From positions 558,001 to 622,000 of the forward strand of contig NC_007626.1 in NCBI RefSeq assembly GCF_000009985.1: 64,000 bases of DNA. Direction: 5' to 3'. The notes below the pieces were generated by a model. That model was not told the origin of the DNA. It saw only the letters and a list, made by a program, of their open reading frames with translations, and ran no database searches. The stretch comes from Paramagnetospirillum magneticum AMB-1 (lineage in GTDB: Bacteria > Pseudomonadota > Alphaproteobacteria > Rhodospirillales > Magnetospirillaceae). Positions 20,560 through 28,173 of the stretch are shown here, in pieces (position 1 is the first letter of the stretch; the number at the start of each line of letters is the position of its first letter). A program made the position numbers and the translations under genes.

Positions 20560-21779
20560 GTGAGGTCTCCTGATTCGGTCTTTGCCGTCGGGGGCATGGC
20601 GGTGGCGCGGGATGCGAAGGGGTCGAAGGTCCCGCCGCCCAGCAGCAGGTCGGGCCCCATCTCGATGGGCCTCGTGGCCTTCAAGAGGTTCCAGGGGGCG
20701 GCGTGGCCGCCCTCGGTCTTGTAATCGGTGAGCGGCACCCGAAGCCCCAGCGCCAGGGCGGCCACCCGGTAGAGGTCGGGGCGGAACACGGCTTCGGCGG
20801 CGGCGCGGGAGTCCAGGGCGAAGGGCGCCATGTCCCAGCGCTTCATCATTTCCAGGTACCACATGGCCTGGGAGCGCCACGGGAAGTTGGCGGCCTGGGC
20901 GTGGAAGGTCAGCAGGGTCTTGGGCAGGCCGTGCTCGCCCAGCAGCGGCGCCAGCAGGGCGTCCACGGGGGCATTGACGTATTGCGGCTGGGCCAGCAGC
21001 TCGGCCAGTTCGCAGCGATTGTCGTCGCACCAGCGGGCGGCGCTGATCAGCGCCTGCAGCACGGCCAGATGGGTCTCGGGATGGGTCTCGGCCCAAGTCT
21101 GGGTAACCGCGAAGACCTTTTCCAGCCGGCCGGCGAAGATGTCGCCGCTGGTCGCCGCGATGCGGCCGAGATTCATCCGCACCGCCAGGCTGCCCCAGGG
21201 CTCGCCGACGCAGTATCCGTCAATGTTGCCCGCCGACAGGAACGAGATCATCTGGGGCGGCGGCACCACGGTGAAACGCACCTCGGCCTGGGTGTCGATG
21301 CCGGCGGCTTCCATCCACAGGCGCAGCTCGGCGGCGTGGGGGGAGTAGGGGTAGACGGTGGCGAAGGTCATGGGCGGCTTGCCCACGGCCCGGTCGGCCT
21401 CGATGACGCGTTTCAGGGCACGGGCCGAGACCGGCCGGGCCGCCATGGATTGGGGATCGGCGGCCTCCATGCGCTCCCACAGGGCATTCCCGATGGTGAT
21501 GGTGTTGCCGCCCAGGTTCAGCGCCATGCCCACCGCCATGGGCACCCGGATGGGCGACAGGCCCAGGCTCATGGCCAGCGGCATGGGGGCCAGCATCTGG
21601 GCGCCGTCCAGCGCGCCCACCGCCACCTTGTCGCGGATGGAGGCCCAGGACGCCTCGCGGGACAGCTCGACGTCCAGGCCCATCTCGGCGAAGAAGCCGC
21701 GCTCCTTGGCCACCACCAGCGGGGCCGCGTCGATCAGCGGCACGATACCGAGCTTCAGACGGGTCTTTTCCACGCTCAT
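20556..21779 (-). CDS. nasS: Cytoplasmic nitrate/nitrite-binding regulator, NasS-type
   Basis: About 407 residues, homologous to the nitrate-binding protein NrtA (compare PPPQMISFLSAGNIDGYCVGEPW here with the matching NrtA segment). Unlike NrtA there is no signal peptide: the protein starts MSVEKTRLKLGIVPL. That is the hallmark of NasS, which binds nitrate or nitrite in the cytoplasm and holds the antiterminator NasT until ligand is present. A nasT gene is nearby (26690-27262). The start at 21779 has GAGGG nine bases upstream; an ATG three codons earlier is less well spaced. It is first in the operon, directly behind an attenuator of the type NasT acts on. Confidence 0.88.
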   Translation of the reverse strand: MSVEKTRLKLGIVPLIDAAPLVVAKERGFFAEMGLDVELSREASWASIRDKVAVGALDGAQMLAPMPLAMSLGLSPIRVPMAVGMALNLGGNTITIGNALWERMEAADPQSMAARPVSARALKRVIEADRAVGKPPMTFATVYPYSPHAAELRLWMEAAGIDTQAEVRFTVVPPPQMISFLSAGNIDGYCVGEPWGSLAVRMNLGRIAATSGDIFAGRLEKVFAVTQTWAETHPETHLAVLQALISAARWCDDNRCELAELLAQPQYVNAPVDALLAPLLGEHGLPKTLLTFHAQAANFPWRSQAMWYLEMMKRWDMAPFALDSRAAAEAVFRPDLYRVAALALGLRVPLTDYKTEGGHAAPWNLLKATRPIEMGPDLLLGGGTFDPFASRATAMPPTAKTESGDLT

Positions 21780-21796
21780 CTCTTTCATCCCTCGGC

Positions 21797-21874
21797 CAAA
21801 ACAAAAAAGGCGTTCCGCGGAAAGCCCGGCGCCGGCCCATTGGGGGGCAGCGCCGAATTCCGTGGAACGCCTTT
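21797..21874 (-). terminator. Attenuator terminator in the nasS-nirBD-nasA leader
   Basis: Read on the minus strand, AAAGGCGTTCCACGG pairs with CCGCGGAACGCCTTT (one mismatch in 15) around an inner G+C hairpin, followed by TTTTTTGTTTT. It ends just before the nasS ribosome site, so by default it should stop transcription before the operon. Its 5' arm is shared with the second regulatory hairpin. Confidence 0.85.
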
Positions 21875-21952
21875 GTTCCGTTGCCCGTCCGGGTGCATCG
21901 TTGCGTCCGGTGGGCTTTTGTTCAGGGCGGCTGGGGCCTCGCCATTGAGGCC
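21864..21952 (-). promoter_or_regulatory. ANTAR-type hexaloop hairpins in the nasS leader (NasT target)
   Basis: In RNA sense: P1 (21952-21935) is GGCCUC-AAUGGC-GAGGCC and P2 (21879-21864) is GGAAC-AAAGGC-GUUCC. Both have six-base loops with A at position 1 and G at position 4, the signature recognised by ANTAR antiterminators. P2 uses the same bases as the 5' arm of the terminator, so the two structures exclude each other. The 55-base linker is longer than in classical motifs and holds a third, weaker hairpin with loop AACGAU. Confidence 0.82.
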
Positions 21953-21985
21953 GTTCGCCGCGTTCAGTAAACTCGCTTCCTGCGT

Positions 21986-22001
21986 TGCACACCCCATGCC
22001 A
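21986..22001 (-). promoter_or_regulatory. Sigma-54 type -24/-12 promoter for nasS-nirB-nirD-nasA
   Basis: Minus strand reads TGGCAT-GGGGT-GTGCA, with GG and GC ten bases apart as in the consensus TGGCAC-N5-TTGCA (two mismatches). Start of transcription about 12 bases downstream (near 21975) places hairpin P1 at the head of the leader. Confidence 0.7.
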
Positions 22002-22055
22002 AGCCGGAAACGGCGGATTGCCTGGGGATTGTCCGGATAGGTCCGGGTGTGTGCC

Positions 22056-22094
22056 TAAAAAATAAACAGCACCTCAGCTGCAGGCTAAAAAATA
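22056..22094. repeat. Two copies of TAAAAAATA between nrtCD and the nasS promoter
   Basis: TAAAAAATA at 22056-22064 and 22086-22094; a third exact copy is at 26675-26683, upstream of the other attenuated promoter. The A-tracts lie 70-115 bases upstream of the -12 elements. They may be bent DNA or binding sites helping activator looping; this is inference. Confidence 0.4.
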
Positions 22095-22100
22095 ATCACA

Positions 22101-23762
22101 TCATGAGGCCTTGGCGTGCGCCCCCGTCTCGTACTCGTCGAGGAAGTTCAGCACTTCGGCGCGGTACTCGTAGTAACGGGGGTGTTCCAGCAGGGCGCGG
22201 CGGGTGCGCGGGCGGGGAATGTCGACGTTCAGCACCTTGCCGATGCGGGCATTGGGGCCGTTGGTCATCATCACCACCTTATCGGCCAGCAGGATGGCCT
22301 CGTCCACGTCGTGGGTGACGCAGATGGCGGTGACCCGGGTGCGGGTCCACACCTCCATCAGCACTTCCTGCAATTCCCAGCGGGTGAGCGAGTCCAGCAT
22401 GCCGAACGGCTCGTCCAGCAGCAGCAGCTTCGGCGACAGCGCAAAGGCGCGGGCGATGCCGACCCGCTGGCGCATGCCGTTGGACATGTCCGACGCTTTC
22501 TTGTCCATGGAATCGCCCAGGCCGACCCGTTCCAGGTAATAGGAGACGATGTCCAGGCGCTCGGCCGGGCTGGCATGGGGATAGACCCGGTCGACGCCCA
22601 GCGCCACGTTCTGCAGCGCGGTCAGCCAGGGGAATAGCGACGGCGCCTGGAACACCACGGCGCGGTCCGGCCCGGCTTCCGAGACCTCGCGGCCGTCGAG
22701 GATGACGCCGCCCTCGGACACGTCGGTCAGCCCGGCGGTCATGGTCAGCACCGTGGACTTGCCGCAGCCGGAATGGCCGATCAGCGAGATGAACTCGCCC
22801 TGGTGCATCTTGAGGTCGAAGCCGTCCACCACGGTCAGCGGACCCTTGGGGGTGGGGTAGATCTTCTTGACGCGGGAGAATTCCACATAGCGGTCGGGAT
22901 TGTTGACCTGACCGGCCTCGCGGTAGGCCTTGGGTGGGCCGCCGAAGCTGATGGGGGCGACGTTGGGCAGGATGCGGGTCTCGCCGCTCTCGCCGCCGCG
23001 CTCGACGCCCACCGCCATCAGGTATTCGGTGACCTCGGCCCTGAGGCGCTTGAAGTCGGGATCGCTGTTGACGGCGGCGCGGTCGCGCGGTCGCGGCAGG
23101 TTGACCTTGAACGAGGGACCGAAGGTGGCGCCCGGCCCGGGATTGAGGGGGATGATGCGGTCGGCCAGCAGCAGAGCCTCGTCCACGTCGTTGGTGATCA
23201 GGATTACGGTCTTCTTTTCCTGCTCCCAGATGGCCTCGATCTCGTCCTGAAGCTTGGCCCGGGTCAGGGCGTCCAGGGCGGACAGCGGCTCGTCCAGCAG
23301 CAGGATGTCGGGGCTCATGGCCAGGGCGCGGGCCACGGCGACCCGCTGGCGCATGCCGCCCGACAGCTCGGACGGGCGGCGCTCGGCGGCGTGGGACAGG
23401 CCGACCATGCCGATATACTTGGCGACGCGGGCCTTGCGCTCGGCCTTGGAGGCGTCGGGCATCACCGCGTCGACGGCCAGGGCGATGTTGCCCTCCACCG
23501 TCAGCCAGGGCATCAGCGAGTAGGACTGGAACACCACGCCGCGATCGGCGCCGGGGCCGTCAACCGGCTTGCCGCGCAGCAGCACCTCGCCGGCATCGGG
23601 CTTGATCAGCCCGGCCATCAGGGAGACCAGCGTGGTCTTGCCCGAACCGGAGAAGCCCAGGATGGCGATGAACTCGCCGTCCTCGATCTCCAGGTCGATA
23701 TCGCGCAGCACCGAGGAGGCGCCATAGCTCTTGGCAACGCCTTTGAGTTCGAGGATCGGCAT
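22101..23762 (-). CDS. nrtCD: Nitrate ABC transporter, fused double ATPase subunit
   Basis: 553 residues with two ABC ATPase domains in tandem. First half: Walker A GFSGSGKTT, signature LSGGMRQRV, Walker B ILLLDEP. Second half: GHSGCGKST, SNGMRQRV, LLLLDEP. The switch histidine is present in the second half (VTHDVDEA) but replaced by asparagine in the first (ITNDVDEA), so the halves may be unequal in hydrolysis. The start ATG at 23762 has AGGAGAG upstream; reading further upstream gives only out-of-frame sequence over nrtB. It is the last gene of nrtA-nrtB-nrtCD; no solute-binding domain is fused, unlike cyanobacterial NrtC. Confidence 0.92.
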   Translation of the reverse strand: MPILELKGVAKSYGASSVLRDIDLEIEDGEFIAILGFSGSGKTTLVSLMAGLIKPDAGEVLLRGKPVDGPGADRGVVFQSYSLMPWLTVEGNIALAVDAVMPDASKAERKARVAKYIGMVGLSHAAERRPSELSGGMRQRVAVARALAMSPDILLLDEPLSALDALTRAKLQDEIEAIWEQEKKTVILITNDVDEALLLADRIIPLNPGPGATFGPSFKVNLPRPRDRAAVNSDPDFKRLRAEVTEYLMAVGVERGGESGETRILPNVAPISFGGPPKAYREAGQVNNPDRYVEFSRVKKIYPTPKGPLTVVDGFDLKMHQGEFISLIGHSGCGKSTVLTMTAGLTDVSEGGVILDGREVSEAGPDRAVVFQAPSLFPWLTALQNVALGVDRVYPHASPAERLDIVSYYLERVGLGDSMDKKASDMSNGMRQRVGIARAFALSPKLLLLDEPFGMLDSLTRWELQEVLMEVWTRTRVTAICVTHDVDEAILLADKVVMMTNGPNARIGKVLNVDIPRPRTRRALLEHPRYYEYRAEVLNFLDEYETGAHAKAS

Positions 23763-23776
23763 GACGTCTCTCCTGA

Positions 23777-24859
23777 TCAACGGGTGGCGGAGTGGGAGAA
23801 CAGGGCCTGGCACGCCAGCATGACCCGGTCGAGCAGGAAGCCGATCAGGCCGATGGTCAGCACCGCCACCATGATCTTGGCCAGGGACTGCGACGAGCCG
23901 TTCTGGAACTCGTCCCAGACGAACTTGCCGAGGCCGGGGTTCTGGGCCAGCATTTCGGCGGCGATCAGCACCATCCAGCCCACGCCCAGCGACAGCCGCA
24001 TGCCGGTGAAGATGAAGGGCAGCGAGGACGGCATCACCAGCTTGCGGATGGTGGTGCGCATGGGCAGGTTCAGCACCCGGCCCACATTCATCAGATCCTT
24101 GTCGATGGAGGCGACGCCGATGGCCGTGTTGATCAGCGTGGTCCACAGCGAACACAGGGTCACGGTGATGGCCGAATTGAGGAAGGCCTTCTCGAACATG
24201 GGCTCGGCACTGGTATAGGAGGCCGAGACCACCATGGTGACGATGGGCAGCCAGGCCAGCGGCGAGACCGGCTTGAAGATCTGGATCAGCGGGTTCAGCG
24301 CGGCATTGATGGTCTTGGACAGGCCGCACATGACCCCCAGGGGCACCGCCACGATGGTGGCCAGCACGAAGCCCATGAACACGGTCTTCAGGCTGGTGGC
24401 GATCTGGTCGAGATAGGTGGGCTTGCCGGTGAACTTGCGGACCTTGGTCTCGGCTCCGGCGTCCTCGGCCTTCAGTTCGGCGTTGCGCTTGGCCTGACGT
24501 TCGTAGAACGCCGCCTCCTTGGCGCGCTCGGCCTGGTGGTCGGCGACCAGGTTGCCCACCTGCTCCCACACCTGGACCGGTCCGGGAACCGCGCCCAGCG
24601 AGGTCTGGACCTTGGGGGCCAGGGCGGCCCAGGCGACCAGGAACAGGCCGATGGCCAGCAGCGGCACGCCCAACTGGCGCCACAGCTCGATCAATTGGGT
24701 GCGGGGCGCGCTGCCCGACAGCAGCTTGGCCAGCGGCACCACCCAGCCCACCCCCGCCACCGTCAGGGTGGGAGCCGCCCGGTTGAGGGCGTGGGAGAAG
24801 GAGAAGGCGGGTCTGGCGGGCTTGGGCGGGGTGCCGGCCGTCTGGGAAATGCTGTTCAT
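23777..24859 (-). CDS. nrtB: Nitrate ABC transporter permease
   Basis: 360 residues. Membrane component that dimerises to form the nitrate/nitrite channel. After an N-terminal region with one or two hydrophobic segments and a long charged loop, the BPD_transp_1 domain follows, with about five membrane helices and the EAA loop near NVGRVLNLPMRTTIRKLVMPSS. The start at 24859 has AGGA seven bases away. It lies 14 bases ahead of nrtCD and 88 bases after nrtA, separated from nrtA by a strong hairpin. Confidence 0.92.
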   Translation of the reverse strand: MNSISQTAGTPPKPARPAFSFSHALNRAAPTLTVAGVGWVVPLAKLLSGSAPRTQLIELWRQLGVPLLAIGLFLVAWAALAPKVQTSLGAVPGPVQVWEQVGNLVADHQAERAKEAAFYERQAKRNAELKAEDAGAETKVRKFTGKPTYLDQIATSLKTVFMGFVLATIVAVPLGVMCGLSKTINAALNPLIQIFKPVSPLAWLPIVTMVVSASYTSAEPMFEKAFLNSAITVTLCSLWTTLINTAIGVASIDKDLMNVGRVLNLPMRTTIRKLVMPSSLPFIFTGMRLSLGVGWMVLIAAEMLAQNPGLGKFVWDEFQNGSSQSLAKIMVAVLTIGLIGFLLDRVMLACQALFSHSATR

Positions 24860-24911
24860 GATCGGGTCCTCGCTTGCAGTCACGTCTTGTCTCGCTCTTG
24901 CCCTCTTTCAC

Positions 24912-24937
24912 CGCCGCCGGGAGGGGTCCCGGCGGCG
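24912..24937 (-). other. Perfect 11-bp hairpin in the nrtA-nrtB gap
   Basis: CGCCGCCGGGA and TCCCGGCGGCG enclose a GGGG loop, with no T-run. In transporter operons such hairpins often stabilise the upstream binding-protein message so that it is made in excess over the membrane parts; that role is inferred here. Confidence 0.6.
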
Positions 24938-24947
24938 ATGATGAACG

Positions 24948-26360
24948 TCAGTTGCCGACCACCTTGTTGCTCTCGAGCTTTTGGGCGCCCTTGAGGCCGA
25001 TGGTGAACTTCTTCAGGTAGTCGTTGGGCTTCTTGCCGTCATAGCTGATGCCGTCGATGAACTCGGCGGTGGGGGCGCGGTAGCCGTCGCTGTCCCAGGG
25101 GAAGTCCTCCTTGGCGACCTTGCCCTCGTCGAGCAGCAGCTTGGCGGCCTTCAGGTAGACGTCGGGCTTGTAGACCTTCTTGGCCATGTCGGCGTACCAG
25201 GCATCGGGCTTGGCCTCGGCGATCTGGCCCCAGCGGCGCATCTGGCTGAGATACCAGACGGCGTCCGAGTAGAAGGGATAGGTGGCGAAGTAGCGGTAGA
25301 ACACGTTGAAATCGGGAACGGCGCGCTTGTCGCCCTTCTCGTATTCGAAGGTGCCGGTCATGGAATTGGCGATGACCTTGGCGTCGGCGCCCACGTATTC
25401 CGACTTGGCCAGGATTTTCACGGCCTCATCGCGGTTGGCGTTGTTGTTCTCGTCCAGCCACTTGCCGGCGCGGATCAGCGCCTTGACCACCGCCAGATGG
25501 GTGTTGGGATACTTCTCGGCCCAGGCGTTGTTGACGCCGAACACCTTCTCGGGATTGTTCTTCCAGATCTCGTAATCGGTGATCACCGGCACGCCGATGC
25601 CCTTGAACACGGCGGCCTGGTTCCACGGCTCGCCGACGCTGTAGCCCGAGATGGTGCCGGCCTCCAGGGTGGCGGGCATCTGGGGCGGCGGCGTCACCGA
25701 CAGCAGCGCGTCGGCGGCGATCTGGCCCGAGACGTTGTCGGGGCTGTAATAGCCGGGATTGATGCCGCCCGAGGCCAGCCAGTAGCGCAGTTCGTAATTA
25801 TGGGTCGAGACCGGGAAGACCATGCCCATGTTGAAGCTCTTGCCCTGGGCCTTCATGGCGTCGACCACCTTCTTCAGGGCGTCGGCCTTGATGGGGTGGG
25901 CGATCTTGCCGTCGGGCCCCTTGGGCAGGTGCGGCTTCATCGCCTCCCAGACCTCATTGGAGACGGTGATGCCGTTGCCGTTGAGGTCCATGGAGAAGGC
26001 TGTGACCACGTGGGCCTGGGTGCCGTAGCCGATGGTGGCGCCGATGGGCTGTCCGGCCAGCATGTGGGCGCCGTCCAGCTCGCCAGAGATGACGCGGTCC
26101 AGCAGTACCTTCCAGTTGGCCTGGGGCTCCAGGGTGACGAACAGGCCCTCGTCCTCGAAGAATCCCTTTTCCTTGGCGATGGCCAGGGGCGCCATGTCGG
26201 TCAGCTTGATGAAGCCGAGCTTCAGTTCGTCCTTTTCCAGCTTCAGCTTGGCGGCTTCGGCGCCATGGGGCAGGGCAAGGGCCATCAGGCCGGCCGCCGC
26301 CAGTCCCAGGGCGGCGCGTCGCGCCAAGCCTGTGTTTCCGAAGTTGGTCATCTTGCTCAT
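24948..26360 (-). CDS. nrtA: Periplasmic nitrate-binding protein of ABC transporter
   Basis: 470 residues. Captures nitrate/nitrite for NrtB-NrtCD. The N-terminus (to about residue 37) is an export signal with twin arginines before the hydrophobic core (GLARRAALGLAAAG), ending GAEA; Tat export is plausible. The mature part is NrtA-type (ELKLGFIKLTDMAPLAIAKEKGFF; SVTPPPQMPATLEAG; GYSVGEPWNQ). The ATG at 26360 has GAGGG six bases upstream. It heads the transport operon, behind its own sigma-54 element and attenuator. Confidence 0.95.
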   Translation of the reverse strand: MSKMTNFGNTGLARRAALGLAAAGLMALALPHGAEAAKLKLEKDELKLGFIKLTDMAPLAIAKEKGFFEDEGLFVTLEPQANWKVLLDRVISGELDGAHMLAGQPIGATIGYGTQAHVVTAFSMDLNGNGITVSNEVWEAMKPHLPKGPDGKIAHPIKADALKKVVDAMKAQGKSFNMGMVFPVSTHNYELRYWLASGGINPGYYSPDNVSGQIAADALLSVTPPPQMPATLEAGTISGYSVGEPWNQAAVFKGIGVPVITDYEIWKNNPEKVFGVNNAWAEKYPNTHLAVVKALIRAGKWLDENNNANRDEAVKILAKSEYVGADAKVIANSMTGTFEYEKGDKRAVPDFNVFYRYFATYPFYSDAVWYLSQMRRWGQIAEAKPDAWYADMAKKVYKPDVYLKAAKLLLDEGKVAKEDFPWDSDGYRAPTAEFIDGISYDGKKPNDYLKKFTIGLKGAQKLESNKVVGN

Positions 26361-26387
26361 GTCAGCCCTCGCCAAGTCTGGAGTTCA

Positions 26388-26458
26388 AAACGCAAAAAAG
26401 GCGCTCCGCGGCGTCACGCAGCCCCTTGGCGGGGAGCGCAATTCCGTGGAACGCCTTT
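26388..26458 (-). terminator. Attenuator terminator in the nrtA leader
   Basis: On the minus strand AAAGGCGTTCCACGG (26458-26444) pairs with CCGCGGAGCGCCTTT (26411-26397), with one wobble and one mismatch, followed by TTTTTTGCG. The 5' arm is identical in sequence to that of the nasS leader although the intervening loop differs, so it is the arm that is conserved. Confidence 0.85.
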
Positions 26459-26535
26459 GTTCCTTTTCGACCGGGCCGGCATCGTCGCCGGGCTGGCCGT
26501 CTGTCATTTCGTGGGGCGGGGCCTCGCCATTGAGG
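26448..26535 (-). promoter_or_regulatory. ANTAR-type hexaloop hairpins in the nrtA leader (NasT target)
   Basis: P1 (26535-26522) is CCUC-AAUGGC-GAGG with an outer GGCGG/CCGCC stem; P2 (26463-26448) is GGAAC-AAAGGC-GUUCC. Loops are identical to those of the nasS leader, with A1 and G4. P2 overlaps the terminator arm. The 58-base linker holds a third hairpin CCGGC-GACGAU-GCCGG. Confidence 0.82.
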
Positions 26536-26560
26536 GGACCGCCTTCGCAGGACAGTCCAA

Positions 26561-26576
26561 AGCAATGGGCGTGCCA
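26561..26576 (-). promoter_or_regulatory. Sigma-54 promoter for nrtA-nrtB-nrtCD
   Basis: Minus strand reads TGGCAC-GCCCA-TTGCT, an exact match to the -24/-12 consensus. Predicted start near 26550, about 15 bases before hairpin P1. Upstream, GCACC (26620-26624) and GGTGC (26634-26638) form an NtrC-like dyad, but its nine-base spacing is wider than usual. Confidence 0.85.
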
Positions 26577-26689
26577 GAGGTGCCGAGGGGCGGATTTCGG
26601 GGGGTGCCGATATTGCGGCGCACCAGGCGGGCGGGTGCGTTGCTTAAAATTTAATCGGACAATTTCTGTGAGATTAAAAAATAGGCAGA

Positions 26690-27262
26690 TCAGCCCAGCA
26701 GCTCGGCGGCCTCGATGATCTTGTTGGCCACGTCGATCAGGCGCTGCTTCTGATCCATGGCCATGCGCCGCATCAGACGATAGGCTTCGTCCTCTTCCAC
26801 CTTGCGGCGCTTCATCAGGATGCCCTTGGCTTTCTCGATCTGCTTGCGTTCGGCCAGGGTGGTCCGCGCCTTGTCCAGTTCACCGCGCAGGGCCTGGAAC
26901 TGGGCGAAGCGGGCGATGGCCACGTCGATCACCGGACGGACCCGGTCGGGCTTCAGGCCGTCGACCACATAGGCGGAGACGCCGGCCTCCACCGCGGCCT
27001 TGATGGTCTCGGGCTTGCCGTCCTGGGCGAACATCACCACCGGGCGGCCCTGCTCGACCCCGACGCGGCGCATGTCTTCCAGCGTGTCGCGGTCGGGGGA
27101 ATCGATGTCGACGATGATGATTTCGGCGGCAAGCTCCGCCACTCGCGCAGGCAGTCCGGCGCCGCTGCCGAACACCGCCACCACCGTGAAGCCGTCGGCC
27201 TCCAGCGCGTCACGGACCATTTCCGCCCGGTCCCGCTCATCATCCACCAAGATGACCCGCAA
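26690..27262 (-). CDS. nasT: ANTAR-domain transcription antiterminator, NasT-type
   Basis: 190 residues. N-terminal receiver-like domain (RVILVDDERDRAEMV) and C-terminal ANTAR RNA-binding domain (ERKQIEKAKGILMKRRKVEEDEAYRLMRRMA). NasT binds paired hexaloop hairpins in nitrate-gene leaders and prevents terminator formation; NasS holds it inactive without nitrate. The receiver domain has acidic residues at the usual site (IIIVDIDSPD), but control in this family is by NasS binding, not phosphorylation. Translation probably begins at TTG 27262, with AAAGGA eight bases upstream; no better ATG exists. A sigma-54-like element lies 40 bases upstream. Confidence 0.9.
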   Translation of the reverse strand: MRVILVDDERDRAEMVRDALEADGFTVVAVFGSGAGLPARVAELAAEIIIVDIDSPDRDTLEDMRRVGVEQGRPVVMFAQDGKPETIKAAVEAGVSAYVVDGLKPDRVRPVIDVAIARFAQFQALRGELDKARTTLAERKQIEKAKGILMKRRKVEEDEAYRLMRRMAMDQKQRLIDVANKIIEAAELLG

Positions 27263-27301
27263 TCCGCTGGTCCTTTCCGATTATGGCAATGGTTTTAAAC
27301 A

Positions 27302-27317
27302 AGCATGCATCATGCCA
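27302..27317 (-). promoter_or_regulatory. Sigma-54-like -24/-12 element upstream of nasT
   Basis: Minus strand reads TGGCAT-GATGC-ATGCT, with GG-N10-GC spacing and two deviations from consensus. It would start nasT mRNA near 27290, about 28 bases before the TTG codon. Weaker evidence than at 26561. Confidence 0.5.
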
Positions 27318-27407
27318 GTTCCTTGGGAGTGCGTCCCCAGGGAAGTTGAAGCCATGGCCGGGCATTGCAATGGCGCCACGCGGTGCTACCCTTCAAGGCA
27401 TGGGCAG

Positions 27408-28019
27408 ATGAGGAGCGCAAGCGAAGTGACCCGATCGATCATGGTGGCGGCTCTTCTCGTGGGGCTGGCGGCTTCTCCGGCCCTGGCCGGCGGCAAGAAG
27501 GAAGGCTCGGGCAGCGGCAGCGGCGGCGAATCCCAGGGCGCCATGTGGTCCAGCCTGCCGGGACCGCGCGAGGTGGTGGTGGCGCCGCCGCAGATCAGCG
27601 ACAGCCTGGGTGTGGTGTCGGTCAACGCCACCATGTGGGCCGGGTCGGGCTCGGCCAAATGCCGGGTGAATTTCACCGTCGAGAATTATTCCTCGGCCAA
27701 CGTGGCGTTGGGCTTTGTCGCCCGCACCTTTGGGACCAAGGACGAAGTGGTGGACAATTGGGTGGTTACCGTCGCCACCTTGCCGCCCAATGGCCGGACC
27801 GGCCGGCTGTTTTCCTGCACTCTGGGCGCCGTCGAGCTGATGCTGATTCCGACCTCGGGCTACGACTGGCCTCCCGCCAAGTGCATCAAGGGCGCCGAGG
27901 AGGCCGAGCCCTGTCCGCTGACTCTCAAGATCAACTCGACCGTGCCGATCATCCTTAAGAAGGAAGAGAAGAAGGATGACGACAAGGGCAAGAAAGACGA
28001 GAAAAAGAGCAAGCATTAG
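27408..28019 (+). CDS. Secreted protein of unknown function with lysine-rich tail
   Basis: About 203 residues. A signal peptide ends near ASPALA-GG (about residue 27), followed by a Gly/Ser linker (SGSGSGGESQG) and a beta-rich region with cysteines (KCRVNFTVENY, LFSCTLG, AKCIKG, EPCPLT). The C-terminus is a charged tail of Lys, Asp and Glu. Codon use matches the host. ATG 27408 has AAGG nine bases before; GTG 27426 with GAGGAG eleven bases upstream is equally credible. No family recognised. It is divergent from nasT. Confidence 0.7.
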   Translation: MRSASEVTRSIMVAALLVGLAASPALAGGKKEGSGSGSGGESQGAMWSSLPGPREVVVAPPQISDSLGVVSVNATMWAGSGSAKCRVNFTVENYSSANVALGFVARTFGTKDEVVDNWVVTVATLPPNGRTGRLFSCTLGAVELMLIPTSGYDWPPAKCIKGAEEAEPCPLTLKINSTVPIILKKEEKKDDDKGKKDEKKSKH

Positions 28020-28044
28020 CCCCGGCCGGACTGTCCTCCGCAAT

Positions 28045-28068
28045 CCAGGCCGCTATATTAGCGCCTGG
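28045..28068 (+). terminator. Hairpin after the secreted-protein gene, weak terminator
   Basis: CCAGG-C-CGCTA and TAGCG-CCTGG pair over ten bases with one bulged C and a TAT loop, 25 bases after the stop. It is followed by TT only, so this is a weak or Rho-assisted end. Confidence 0.45.
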
Positions 28069-28173
28069 TTGAGCTAGACCTTTGTCAGCCTTGTCGCGGC
28101 GCCGTCCCGGCAATACGGTTTGCCCCGCAAATGGGGGCGTGGGCACATGCTGTCGGGTCCGGTTGAAGGGTGG

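Noticed and set aside
24219..24911. Apparent N-terminal extension of the nrtCD frame over nrtB
   Set aside because: Low-complexity sequence antisense-like to the permease frame; the ATG at 23762 has a good ribosome site and starts exactly at the ATPase domain.
26620..26638. NtrC binding site upstream of nrtA
   Set aside because: GCACC and GGTGC arms are present but the nine-base spacer is longer than usual, so it is mentioned only as weak support.
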